Of a stretch of 7,764 bases of DNA, positions 1-6,519 are shown in pieces. The position numbers and the translations under genes were made by a program. Source of the stretch: CAZWTD01 sp964637345 (GTDB taxonomy: Bacteria; Patescibacteriota; Patescibacteriia; HK-STAS-PATE-3); contig CAZWTD010000030.1 in assembly GCA_964637345.1 (NCBI GenBank), forward strand, positions 1 to 7,764. Reading direction: 5' to 3'. Every line of letters starts with the position of its first letter. Positions within the stretch are counted from its first letter, which is position 1. The notes beneath the pieces are model-generated. The model was not told the origin of the DNA and made no database searches. It saw only the letters and a list, made by a program, of their open reading frames with translations.

Positions 1-817
1 CGATCTCGTCAACCGCCCGGTCAGCCGCCGCCGCCGGATCCTCCGCCTCGGTCAAGGCGCGACCCATGACGACGTAGTCCGCACCGCTCCGAATCGCGCC
101 GCCCGGCGTTGCGATGTGCACCTGATCGTGCGTCTCCCCGTCAGCAAACCTGATTCCGGCGCAGAGAATCTGCAAGGCGGGAGTGAAGTTGTGCCGAACC
201 TCGGCCGCAAAGGGACCTGGCACGATGACCCCGTCGAGACCTGCTTCCCGCGCCATCGAACACATGGCGAGCACACGTTCTTGAAGCCACTGGGTCTCGA
301 AAGCCTGCCAGTCCGGGTCCTTGGACAGATCTGGGGCCAGCTTCATCCTGACGAAGTCGCTGTACTTCTGGGTTGTCAGAATGGTCACGCCGAAGAGCAG
401 TGGCCTCGGATAGCCCGAACTCTTTCCTCCAGCCGCAGCCCAGACAGCATCCCGAGCTTCGCGCGACCTGACGAGCATGTCCATCCCACCCCAGCAGTGG
501 ACGTTGAGAATACGGACAAGCTCGGACCGCTTGAAGCCGAGGATCGCCGAAACCGCCCCGCCGACCGTGTTCGGGATGTCGCAGAACTTCCCATCGAAGA
601 ACACACCGGCCTCCATCCCGCCGATGAGCTGGACAACCTGCGGACCGCCAGCAGCCGCGTGAAGCTCGAGTCCGAGCTTCAATGCCCCGACGTGGCCCGC
701 GAGACTCGCCGCAATTCGCTGCGCTGCGACCAAGTCGCTCGTGTCAATCGCCGCGATGAGACGCTCCCGCGCTTCGCTGCGCAAGGCCTCAAGCCTCGCA
801 GCATCCATATCATTCAT
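1..817 (-). CDS. pyrF: Orotidine 5'-phosphate decarboxylase, 3' end cut by window edge
   Basis: The enzyme decarboxylates orotidine monophosphate to UMP, the last step of de novo pyrimidine synthesis in the cytoplasm. I read 272 codons from an ATG at 817 and met no stop before the edge. The catalytic residues of the family are visible: Asp25 (AAIDTSD), Lys47 (ALKLGLEL), and Asp75, Lys77 and Asp80 in FFDGKFCDIPNT. Late motifs also fit: GLDGV (193-197), AGIR (220-223), and VVMGRALTEAEDP with the phosphate-binding Gly252-Arg253. A GGAGG lies 5 nt before the ATG (823-827), which fixes the start. The region 149-192 is about 14 residues longer than I recall for E. coli PyrF. The gene is separated from the copper operon by a terminator and probably has its own promoter. 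A long open frame on the other strand here is only its antisense shadow. Confidence 0.94.
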   Translation of the reverse strand, partial: MNDMDAARLEALRSEARERLIAAIDTSDLVAAQRIAASLAGHVGALKLGLELHAAAGGPQVVQLIGGMEAGVFFDGKFCDIPNTVGGAVSAILGFKRSELVRILNVHCWGGMDMLVRSREARDAVWAAAGGKSSGYPRPLLFGVTILTTQKYSDFVRMKLAPDLSKDPDWQAFETQWLQERVLAMCSMAREAGLDGVIVPGPFAAEVRHNFTPALQILCAGIRFADGETHDQVHIATPGGAIRSGADYVVMGRALTEAEDPAAAADRAVDEI

Positions 818-883
818 CTCGTCCTCCGAACTGAGCCTACCCAAATTGTCAGGGAGCCTTTCTCCCCTCCAGAAATCGACCTT

Positions 884-912
884 AGGCTAGCACTTTGCCC
901 TCTTAGGGTCAA
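884..912 (-). promoter_or_regulatory. Putative pyrF promoter
   Basis: Read on the minus strand, TTGACC (912-907; 5 of 6 to the -35 consensus) is followed after 17 bases by TAGCCT (889-884; 3 of 6 to the -10 consensus). Transcription would begin near 877 and give a leader of about 60 nt. The leader holds a small GGGAG/CTCCC hairpin and the GGAGG ribosome site. The -10 box is weak, so this is a candidate only. Confidence 0.4.
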
Positions 913-940
913 AGCAAAACAGGCGGGGTCACCCCCGCCT
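911..940 (-). terminator. Rho-independent terminator closing the copper operon
   Basis: The bases 921-940 form a perfect 8-bp stem (AGGCGGGG paired with CCCCGCCT) around a 4-base loop. On the minus strand the stem is followed by GTTTTGCTTT, an interrupted T tract. It begins 16 bases after the stop codon of the VKOR-like gene (958-956). The other strand has no T tract after the stem, so it acts on minus-strand transcripts. The tail overlaps the -35 box proposed for pyrF. Confidence 0.82.
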
Positions 941-955
941 GCCGAGCAGTAAAGA

Positions 956-1420
956 TTAGACTTGAGGCGTCGTTGGCGCGACTGGCAAGTTCATCTTCTT
1001 CATTCCCTGCCACCCGAGCCAACTTACGATCAAAAGCGCAAGGTAGATGAAGCCCCCGTAGACGCAGGCCGGGAGCGTTGTCGGGCGCGGAGTTCGGAAC
1101 CAGAGCTCGAGAACGGACAAGGTTCCGGAAAACAGCGTTCCAGCCAAGCCCACGAGCAAAGCAGCGGTCATGACCTTCTTTCGATCTGATTTGAGCCAGC
1201 CCGCAATTCCGAGAATCGTCATTACGGTAAACATGATGAATCCGAAATAGCAGGAGGGCTGACCAAAAATCAAAATGGGGTTGCCACCGCCGTCGCAGGT
1301 AAGAATGGCATTCGTACACCCTTCCGGCATGAAGAGCTTGTAGTACGACAGGTATCCGGAAAACAACATTCCCAAAAGACCGAAGAGCGTAATGAGCTTA
1401 AAGGCGGTTGCTGCTTTCAT
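956..1420 (-). CDS. VKOR-like four-helix membrane protein
   Basis: This is a 154-residue protein with four hydrophobic segments at about 8-30, 57-76, 83-107 and 118-137. The layout follows the vitamin K epoxide reductase (VKOR) family of quinone-linked thiol oxidases. Helix 1 (SGYLSYYKL) leads to a loop with two cysteines (Cys35 and Cys42, six residues apart), then to a G-x-P turn (FGQPSCYFGF) entering helix 2. A cysteine follows at the head of helix 4. The canonical CxxC of helix 4 appears here as LPAC (116-119), so only its second cysteine, Cys119, remains; an extra Cys57 sits at the head of helix 2. Full enzymatic activity is therefore uncertain. The ATG lies 4 bases after the GyrI-like stop codon, and an AAGGAAAG sequence inside the end of that gene could serve as ribosome site, so the two are probably coupled. 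A terminator follows. It could instead be an unrelated small membrane protein of similar shape. Confidence 0.6.
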   Translation of the reverse strand: MKAATAFKLITLFGLLGMLFSGYLSYYKLFMPEGCTNAILTCDGGGNPILIFGQPSCYFGFIMFTVMTILGIAGWLKSDRKKVMTAALLVGLAGTLFSGTLSVLELWFRTPRPTTLPACVYGGFIYLALLIVSWLGWQGMKKMNLPVAPTTPQV

Positions 1421-1424
1421 ATGC

Positions 1425-1943
1425 TTACTTCTTTCCTTTCTTCTTCACGACATAACGAATAAGAGTTTTCATCACTTTCGCATCAGGCCGCGTAAGATAC
1501 ACTTCTTCGTGCGGGCCGGCGAGCGCGTAGCCCTTCTCTTTCACAAAGGCATGAAGCTTTTCAATTGTCGGCTTTTCCGCCGAGTAGGGACCGAGGTGAA
1601 GAATCTGCGCAATGGTCGCGGCTGGCCGTTTCGCAAGCTTAATCTTGATCTTCGGGTTTTTTTGGAGAAGGTCAGCTTGCTTCACAAACGAGGACACCTC
1701 GAGATTCCAAATCCCGGTCCATTTCGATTTCGGTTTCGTATGCGCATCAGGCCAGAAGGCGGACAGGCAGCCGATCTCCATCACCTTCTTCTTCGGCTTA
1801 AAGACCTTGAACTTCGTCCCGTAAGCAGTCCCATACAACGCATTAATTTCAGCTTCAGCAACCTTGTTCGGGTCGCCGATTGAAATGACCGTCAGAACGC
1901 TTGTCGCGGGATACTTCGCAATCTCCGGTGTGTTTGGGCGCAT
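1425..1943 (-). CDS. GyrI-like small-molecule-binding domain protein
   Basis: A soluble 172-residue protein made of a single GyrI-like domain (SOUL/GyrI superfamily), with no DNA-binding domain attached. Family marks are the N-terminal PEIAKYPATSVLTVISIGDP (5-24), WNLEV (79-83), the signature HLGPYSAEKPTIEKLHAF (116-133) and HEEVYLTRPDAKVMKTLIR (145-163). Such domains bind drugs or other small hydrophobic molecules, either as sensors fused to AraC/MerR regulators or as stand-alone proteins, some of which are proposed hydrolases. The C terminus is a lysine-rich tail (KKKGKK). It begins 31 bases after the copA stop and ends 4 bases before the VKOR-like ATG. No clear Shine-Dalgarno site precedes its ATG. 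Its ligand and its role in copper stress cannot be read from the sequence. Confidence 0.82.
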   Translation of the reverse strand: MRPNTPEIAKYPATSVLTVISIGDPNKVAEAEINALYGTAYGTKFKVFKPKKKVMEIGCLSAFWPDAHTKPKSKWTGIWNLEVSSFVKQADLLQKNPKIKIKLAKRPAATIAQILHLGPYSAEKPTIEKLHAFVKEKGYALAGPHEEVYLTRPDAKVMKTLIRYVVKKKGKK

Positions 1944-1974
1944 AGATTGAGCTTTGTTGAGACAAAAACCGCCT

Positions 1975-4248
1975 TCAAGTATACGCCGACTTTTTCTCGA
2001 CGTCGAGTCGGCTTCGATAGCCTTTCATCAATAAAGCATTTAACACGACACTCACCGAGGAAAAGGCCATTGCCGCGGCCGCGATCATCGGGTTTAAAAG
2101 CCAGCCCGTGAAGGGAAAGAGAACGCCGGCCGCAACCGGAATCCCCACGATGTTATACACAAACGCCCAGAAGAGATTTTGCTTAATTTTTTTCACAGTG
2201 TACTGACTTAGATCGATCGCGGTCGCAACGTCTCGCACGTCGCTTTTCATCAAGATAACGTCGCCGGTTTCCATTGCAACGTCCGTGCCCGAGCCCATGG
2301 CAATTCCCAAGTCGGCCTGGGCGAGCGCAGGCGCATCATTGATTCCGTCGCCAACCATCGCGACCTTCGTCCCATTCACCTGAAGTTTTTTTACTTCCTC
2401 GGCTTTCCCTTCAGGCAGGATTTCAGCTAGTACGTGAGTAATGCCGAGTTGATTGGCAATCGCCTCGCCCACGCGCCGGTTGTCGCCGGTAATCATAACC
2501 GGCTCTTTGCCCAGTTTGCGGAGGACGTCAATCGCCGCCTTAGCCCCGGGTTTCACCGTATCCGCAATCGCAATCGCGCCGACCAGTCCCTCGCCCCGGA
2601 GGACGAAGACGACCGTCTTCCCCTCGCCTTCAAGCTGTTCGCAAACGGCCGCCCGGTCAGCCGGAACAACAATCCCCTGTTCATCAAGCAAACGCCGCGT
2701 TCCAATCCCGACGCGAACTCCATCGAGTATTGCGAGAACGCCTTTTCCCGGTTCAGCGCGGAAATCATGAACATCGCGAAGCTGGAGCCCATTCGCTTCA
2801 GCCCGCCGGACAATAGCCGCGGCTAAGGGATGCTCGCTTCTCCGTTCAATCGAGGCAGCTAAAACAAGTAGGTCATTCTCACTGCCGGAAAACGGCACAA
2901 GGTCCGTGACCTCGGGTTCGCCTTTCGTCAGTGTTCCGGTTTTATCAAACACGATGACCGAAACTTTTCGTGCCATTTCGAGCGCTTTCCCGCTCTTCAT
3001 GAGAATACCGCGCTTGGCCGCGAGACCGGTTCCCATCATGACCGCAGTCGGAGTCGCGAGTCCAAGCGCACAAGGGCAGGCGATAATAAGGACGGCCACA
3101 AACACCATCAATGCAAAAGGAAAGTTCTGTCCCGCGAGAAGCCAAAGGGCGAAGGACAGGAGCGCGATTCCGAGCACAATCGGAACAAAAATCCCGGCCA
3201 CGCGGTCAGCGAGCCGCTGAATCGGCGCTTTTGATCCCATTGCCTGTTCAACGACGGTAATAATTTGCGCCAGGACGGTTTGCTGGCCGACGCGAGTTGC
3301 GCGGAAGGTCAGCGCGCCAGTTTTATTCATCGTCGCCCCGATAACTTCATCCCCGACCTTCTTTTCAACCGGAAGGCTTTCCCCGGTGATCATCTGCTCA
3401 TCAATCGCTGAATAGCCTTCGACAACGCTCCCGTCGACGGGAATCTTCTCGCCGGGCTTTACGCGAATCAGGTCGCCGACCTGAACCTTGTCGATTGGCA
3501 AGCGAAGTTCCTGGCCGTCGCGAAGAACAAGCGCCTCGCGCGCCTGAAGTCCCATAAGGGTCCGCATCGCTTCGCTCGTTTTTCCTTTCGTGATAGCTTC
3601 CAAATACTTTCCGAGCAAAATGAAGATGAGAATAACGACGGCGCTTTCGAAGTACACATCACCCATCACTCGCTCGGGCTTTATCCAGCTCGCGATCAGT
3701 TCACCAAGACTATAGACATACGCCGAAGCGGTCCCGATGAAAATGAGCGAGTCCATATTCGGCCGTCGATGAAAAAGACTCTTCGCTCCGGACGACCAGA
3801 GAAACCAGGCCACGGCGATTACGCCGCTCGCGAGCGCGAGTTCAATCATAGGTAGGTCGCGCTCCAACCCGGCTGGAAAGCTGATGCTGAATGCGTCGGC
3901 CATCGCGAAGAACACGACAGGGAGCCCAAGCCCGAACGCCGTCCAAAAACGCCGCTTCATCAGCCAACGTTCGTGCGCGGTCGCGCTGGCATGGTGATCA
4001 TGCTCGTTGTCGGGTTGAGACATTCCCGAATGCCCCTTGTGCTCCAGCTCAGCCCGGTAGCCAAGTTTTTTTACGCTGGCTTGCAGGTGCTCAATGGGAG
4101 CTTCTGCCTCGTCATGCTCAACATAAGCTTTCTCGTTCGCGTAATTGACGTTGACCTCGCTAACTCCCGGGGTCTTTTTCAAGGCCTCTTCGATGTTGAC
4201 CGCGCAAGAAGCGCAGTGCATTCCGATAAGTTGCAGTGTAGTCTTCAT
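1975..4248 (-). CDS. copA: Cu(I)-exporting P1B-type ATPase
   Basis: This is a 757-residue inner-membrane pump that uses ATP to move Cu(I) out of the cytoplasm. Domains in order: an N-terminal HMA domain with GMHCASC (Cys12, Cys15); a His-rich linker (about 70-92, six His); membrane helices; the actuator loop TGES (288-291); helix 6 with the CPC metal site (391-393); the phosphorylation motif DKTGT (Asp435); the nucleotide-binding HP pair (473-474); TGDN (587-590); GDGINDAP (633-640); then Tyr698-Asn699 and Met727-x-x-Ser730-Ser731 in the last helices. CPC with YN and MxxSS is the Cu(I) (P1B-1) signature. I chose the ATG at 4248 because it gives the usual family N terminus (MKTTLQLIGMHCASC). 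The frame stays open upstream to a TTG at 4335, inside the preceding gene, which would add 29 unlikely residues. No good Shine-Dalgarno site lies before 4248. It is preceded by the fusion exporter gene (67-bp gap) and followed by the GyrI-like gene. Confidence 0.96.
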   Translation of the reverse strand: MKTTLQLIGMHCASCAVNIEEALKKTPGVSEVNVNYANEKAYVEHDEAEAPIEHLQASVKKLGYRAELEHKGHSGMSQPDNEHDHHASATAHERWLMKRRFWTAFGLGLPVVFFAMADAFSISFPAGLERDLPMIELALASGVIAVAWFLWSSGAKSLFHRRPNMDSLIFIGTASAYVYSLGELIASWIKPERVMGDVYFESAVVILIFILLGKYLEAITKGKTSEAMRTLMGLQAREALVLRDGQELRLPIDKVQVGDLIRVKPGEKIPVDGSVVEGYSAIDEQMITGESLPVEKKVGDEVIGATMNKTGALTFRATRVGQQTVLAQIITVVEQAMGSKAPIQRLADRVAGIFVPIVLGIALLSFALWLLAGQNFPFALMVFVAVLIIACPCALGLATPTAVMMGTGLAAKRGILMKSGKALEMARKVSVIVFDKTGTLTKGEPEVTDLVPFSGSENDLLVLAASIERRSEHPLAAAIVRRAEANGLQLRDVHDFRAEPGKGVLAILDGVRVGIGTRRLLDEQGIVVPADRAAVCEQLEGEGKTVVFVLRGEGLVGAIAIADTVKPGAKAAIDVLRKLGKEPVMITGDNRRVGEAIANQLGITHVLAEILPEGKAEEVKKLQVNGTKVAMVGDGINDAPALAQADLGIAMGSGTDVAMETGDVILMKSDVRDVATAIDLSQYTVKKIKQNLFWAFVYNIVGIPVAAGVLFPFTGWLLNPMIAAAAMAFSSVSVVLNALLMKGYRSRLDVEKKSAYT

Positions 4249-4315
4249 ACGCGAAGCGTCATTTCGAATTCCGACAGCGCTCGGGATGAGAAATCTCCAA
4301 AACTCTAATAAGTAT

Positions 4316-5665
4316 TTACGATTCAACGACCTCAATCACTCCTGAGAACATTCCCATCGTGCAGGTGAAGCGGAAGTTTCCGACTTTCGTCGGCGTAAAC
4401 TCTTTCGCCTCCTCCTGGCCTGGGGTCAAGTAGATCGTCTCGGGGAAAAAATTCCGCGCCGTAATAGCGTTCGCGCAGCCGCCGCCTTCGCCGCTGATCT
4501 CCCAGCGGACCGGGACATTCACACGAACGCGAAAACGCTCGGGGGTATAGCCCTGGCTCGAGACCGTCATTCGGAGAATTTGCTTTCCGTCAACGAGCGG
4601 AGCGAGTCCTTCTTGTGCCTCGGCTGGCTGCGAAGAAAAGCTCGGGAGTCCGGGCCACCCGAGAATCGTAAATTGCGCGTTGATGTTCAGGAGCGCGAAC
4701 AACAAGACAAGGGCCCCGGCGGCTGTTGAGAAGAGCGCTGACCAGCGCCGCTGCTCGGTCAGCTTCACGCTCGCGACGCCAATCCCGAAGAGAACTGGCA
4801 GCGTTCCGAGCGCGAAAAAGCCCATAATGAGCGCGCCCTGGAAAAAGCTCCCGGACAAAAGCGCGAGACTTTGCGCAGTTAAGGTAAAGCCGCAGGGCAG
4901 GAAAAAGGTCAGCGCGCCCATGAGCCAGGGCATCTGCTTTCCCTGAAACGCTGTTTCGTCGGCCATTCGTCGCGTGAGAAACTTCGGGAGCCGGATCTGA
5001 AAGCCTTTAAGTCCGGGAACGCCGAGCATCTGGAGCGCGAGAAGGATCATGACAGCGGACACGAGGAGCGTGAGCGCCGTCGTCAGGTCGGCCGAGGGAC
5101 GGAACCAGCCGCCGAGCCCGCCGAGAAGCCCGCCGAGTACGGTATAGGAAAGAAGGCGGCCGAGATTGAACTGCCAGTGGGGCTCAAGCCGTTCCCAGGT
5201 GCTGGCGTTTTGGCCGTAGAGCCGTAACCACTGCTTCGACATCGCGAGGACAATTCCGCCGACGAGCGCAGCGCAGGTCGAAAAACCGGCGAGAAGCCCG
5301 AAGAGGAAAAAGGCCGGCAGGCTCGTTGAGGCCGATACGGAAAAGCTTGAGCTTAGTCCGGACCGGAAGAGCAGCCAGGCGCCGAGGAGAACACCGGCGA
5401 TAATGAAGACGCTTTTCCAAAAACCCGGCCCCTCGGCCGAACCCTCACCATCCGCGCCGCGCTCAACCGCGTAGCCGTGCTTCTGAATTGCCCGGTTGAG
5501 ATCATGCAGCTTCGGCTCCGCTCCCTCGTATTCAACGACCGCACAGCCCCGCTGGGTCGAGGCGTTTACCTTCTGGACGCCCGGGACTTTCGCAAAGGCA
5601 TTCTCAATCAGCACCTCGCAAGCGGCGCAGTGCATTCCTTTGATAGAGTATTGTTGTTTCGGCAT
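4316..5665 (-). CDS. HMA–UreH/DsbD-like membrane–cupredoxin fusion protein (sulfite exporter TauE/SafE-type annotation)
   Basis: A 449-residue protein with three metal- or redox-related parts. Residues 1-67 are an HMA domain with GMHCAAC (Cys13, Cys16). A short linker leads to seven predicted helices (about 82-100, 116-141, 167-188, 194-216, 246-270, 273-299, 308-330). The core resembles the UreH/DsbD_2 family: FNLGRLLSYTVLGGLLGG (166-183) and FFLPCGFTLTAQSLALLSGS (254-273), followed by FALGTLP (284-290). Cys131 and Cys258 sit where DsbD/CcdA proteins hold their membrane redox pair. Residues about 360-449 form a cupredoxin-like beta domain with Cys397 and CTMGM (Cys435, Met437, Met439) as likely Cu(I) ligands. 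Seven helices place the HMA domain inside and the cupredoxin outside. The gene lies 10 bp after csoR and before copA. A role in copper transfer across the membrane is inferred; such proteins are often named sulfite exporter by homology alone. GAAGG (5668-5672) sits only 2 nt from the ATG. Confidence 0.87.
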   Translation of the reverse strand: MPKQQYSIKGMHCAACEVLIENAFAKVPGVQKVNASTQRGCAVVEYEGAEPKLHDLNRAIQKHGYAVERGADGEGSAEGPGFWKSVFIIAGVLLGAWLLFRSGLSSSFSVSASTSLPAFFLFGLLAGFSTCAALVGGIVLAMSKQWLRLYGQNASTWERLEPHWQFNLGRLLSYTVLGGLLGGLGGWFRPSADLTTALTLLVSAVMILLALQMLGVPGLKGFQIRLPKFLTRRMADETAFQGKQMPWLMGALTFFLPCGFTLTAQSLALLSGSFFQGALIMGFFALGTLPVLFGIGVASVKLTEQRRWSALFSTAAGALVLLFALLNINAQFTILGWPGLPSFSSQPAEAQEGLAPLVDGKQILRMTVSSQGYTPERFRVRVNVPVRWEISGEGGGCANAITARNFFPETIYLTPGQEEAKEFTPTKVGNFRFTCTMGMFSGVIEVVES

Positions 5666-5675
5666 GGCCTTCGTG

Positions 5676-5951
5676 TTATTTACTCGCCAGCTTGGTTACC
5701 TTGAGAATCTCTTCAACCATTTCGGCTTTTCGTTTCTGATTCTTCGAGCCGACCGCGTCGGAAAAGCAAGTATGGAGATGACCCTCCATTAAGGTCTGGT
5801 GCGCTGACTTCAACATTCCGATGACTGCCATATTCTGCTGCATGACATCGATGCAGTAGGTATCGGCCTCGAGCATCTTCGTCATTTTCGCGAGAAGGCT
5901 CTGGGCTTTCTTAAAGTTCACGAGCGCGGCTGAGTGGTGCTGATGATGCAT
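5676..5951 (-). CDS. csoR: CsoR-type copper-sensing repressor
   Basis: A 91-residue all-helical DNA-binding repressor of the CsoR/RcnR (DUF156) family. The Cu(I) ligand set is complete and correctly spaced: Cys33 (DTYCIDVM), His58 and Cys62 (MEGHLHTC), which match Cys36, His61 and Cys65 of Mycobacterium tuberculosis CsoR, and Tyr32 also precedes the first cysteine as there. These Cys-His-Cys residues point to copper rather than nickel. The N terminus is His-rich (MHHQHH). In the family, the apoprotein binds a GC-rich dyad and Cu(I) binding releases it. A GGAG lies 6 nt before the ATG (5958-5961). It is the first gene of the copper operon, 10 bp upstream of the HMA fusion gene, and a CsoR-like operator lies just upstream, so it probably represses its own operon. 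Confidence 0.94.
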   Translation of the reverse strand: MHHQHHSAALVNFKKAQSLLAKMTKMLEADTYCIDVMQQNMAVIGMLKSAHQTLMEGHLHTCFSDAVGSKNQKRKAEMVEEILKVTKLASK

Positions 5952-5964
5952 AGTGTTCTCCGGT

Positions 5965-5993
5965 TATCCACACCCATACCTGGGGTGGGGGTA
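5965..5993. promoter_or_regulatory. Putative CsoR operator
   Basis: Two 11-bp arms, TATCCACACCC (5965-5975) and the reverse-complement arm whose minus-strand reading is TACCCCCACCC (5983-5993), match at 9 of 11 positions around a 7-bp centre. The TA-N-CCCACCC style of arm and the 29-bp span resemble the known M. tuberculosis CsoR operator, which has C-rich and G-rich arms flanked by TA. It begins 5 bases after the proposed -10 box and ends 13 bases before the csoR ATG, so bound repressor would block initiation. An 8-bp direct repeat, ACACCCAT, also occurs at 5970-5977 and 5993-6000. Confidence 0.72.
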
Positions 5994-5998
5994 CACCC

Positions 5999-6027
5999 AT
6001 CGTACCATAAATAAATAAAAACAAACA
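5999..6027 (-). promoter_or_regulatory. Putative promoter of the copper operon
   Basis: TACGAT (6004-5999, minus strand) matches four of six -10 positions. The upstream region is strongly T-rich, but the -35 is weak: TGTTTG at 6027-6022 gives a 17-bp spacer, and TTGTTT at 6024-6019 gives 14. The start would fall near 5992, inside the CsoR-like dyad. A poor -35 would suit a promoter that is normally repressed, but this is only a candidate. Confidence 0.45.
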
Positions 6028-6038
6028 CTTCTCCCCCA

Positions 6039-6071
6039 TGTCGTCGTCGGGCCCGACCCGACAATCCAGAA
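6039..6071. repeat. 33-bp palindromic intergenic repeat, copy 1
   Basis: This element matches the copy at 6916-6948 in 28 of 33 positions without gaps, including 15 identical bases at the right end (CCCGACAATCCAGAA). It contains a perfect 12-bp palindrome, GTCGGGCCCGAC (6046-6057), and an alternative GTCGGG/CCCGAC stem. The overall form (GTC, a CGGGC stem, then AATCCAG) resembles REP-like intergenic palindromes I recall from several bacterial genomes. It lies between the doc stop and the csoR promoter. It lacks a T tract directly after the stem, so it is not a typical terminator. Confidence 0.62.
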
Positions 6072-6087
6072 CCTAAAACTCCCCGCT

Positions 6088-6519
6088 CTATTTGAGGTCA
6101 GTCAAATACGTCCGAATAAAGCGGTCGACCGCGCTCACTACCTCATCCTTCAACTTCGGGTTGCTCGCCGCGACCCAAACAGCAAAATTATATAACTCCT
6201 TCGTGTCGACCTTGAGCCACTTCTTGTGCTTGTACAGCAAGACGAAAAGGCTCGTCATGGCGATCCGCTTGTTTCCGTTCTGGAACGGATGATTCTTGAC
6301 CATCAGGTAGAATAGAACCGCGGCCCGGCGAGTTAGTGTTGTATACAACGACTTCCGTTCATAGCGCTGAAATGGCGTAACTAAACAACTCTCGAGCTTC
6401 CCGGGGAAGCGCGTCTGAAAATCCGGAATCGGCTCATTGAACCCGAGCGCCTCCTTCGCTATTCGGTGCGCGAGGTACTCGACTTCTTCGATCGTCAGCG
6501 TGATCGCCTGCCTAGGCAT
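6088..6519 (-). CDS. doc: Doc-type (death-on-curing, Fic-fold) toxin
   Basis: A 143-residue protein of the Fic/Doc superfamily. The active-site loop is HPFQNGNKR (His77 to Arg85), preceded by helices with LTRRAAVLFYLMVKN and followed by the family's WLKVDTKELYNFAVWVA (101-117). Doc enzymes phosphorylate EF-Tu and stop translation, while longer Fic proteins AMPylate targets. The short loop ending in NKR, without the second Arg of Fic, favours Doc. The usual acidic position of the loop holds Asn81, a variant seen in Doc-like proteins. The ATG at 6519 overlaps the antitoxin stop (6514-6512), which points to translational coupling. A TTG at 6525 would add two residues and is the alternative start. 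No autoinhibitory Fic helix is visible; the antitoxin upstream presumably neutralises it. The stop is at 6090-6088. Confidence 0.9.
   Translation of the reverse strand: MPRQAITLTIEEVEYLAHRIAKEALGFNEPIPDFQTRFPGKLESCLVTPFQRYERKSLYTTLTRRAAVLFYLMVKNHPFQNGNKRIAMTSLFVLLYKHKKWLKVDTKELYNFAVWVAASNPKLKDEVVSAVDRFIRTYLTDLK

Noticed and set aside
116..952. A 278-codon open frame on the plus strand
   Set aside because: It is antisense to pyrF. The minus-strand frame has every OMP decarboxylase motif and a good ribosome site, while the plus-strand translation is Arg/Pro-rich with no recognisable domain.
4302..4313. A 12-base string ACTCTAATAAGT shared with the toxin-antitoxin operator (6792-6803)
   Set aside because: In a window of this length about one or two identical 12-base pairs are expected by chance, and the copA gap lacks the ATGATAAC half-sites, so shared regulation is not supported.
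4249..4335. A 29-residue longer N terminus for CopA starting at a TTG at 4335
   Set aside because: The extension lies partly inside the preceding gene and shows no family similarity, whereas the ATG at 4248 gives the normal CopA start directly before the HMA domain.
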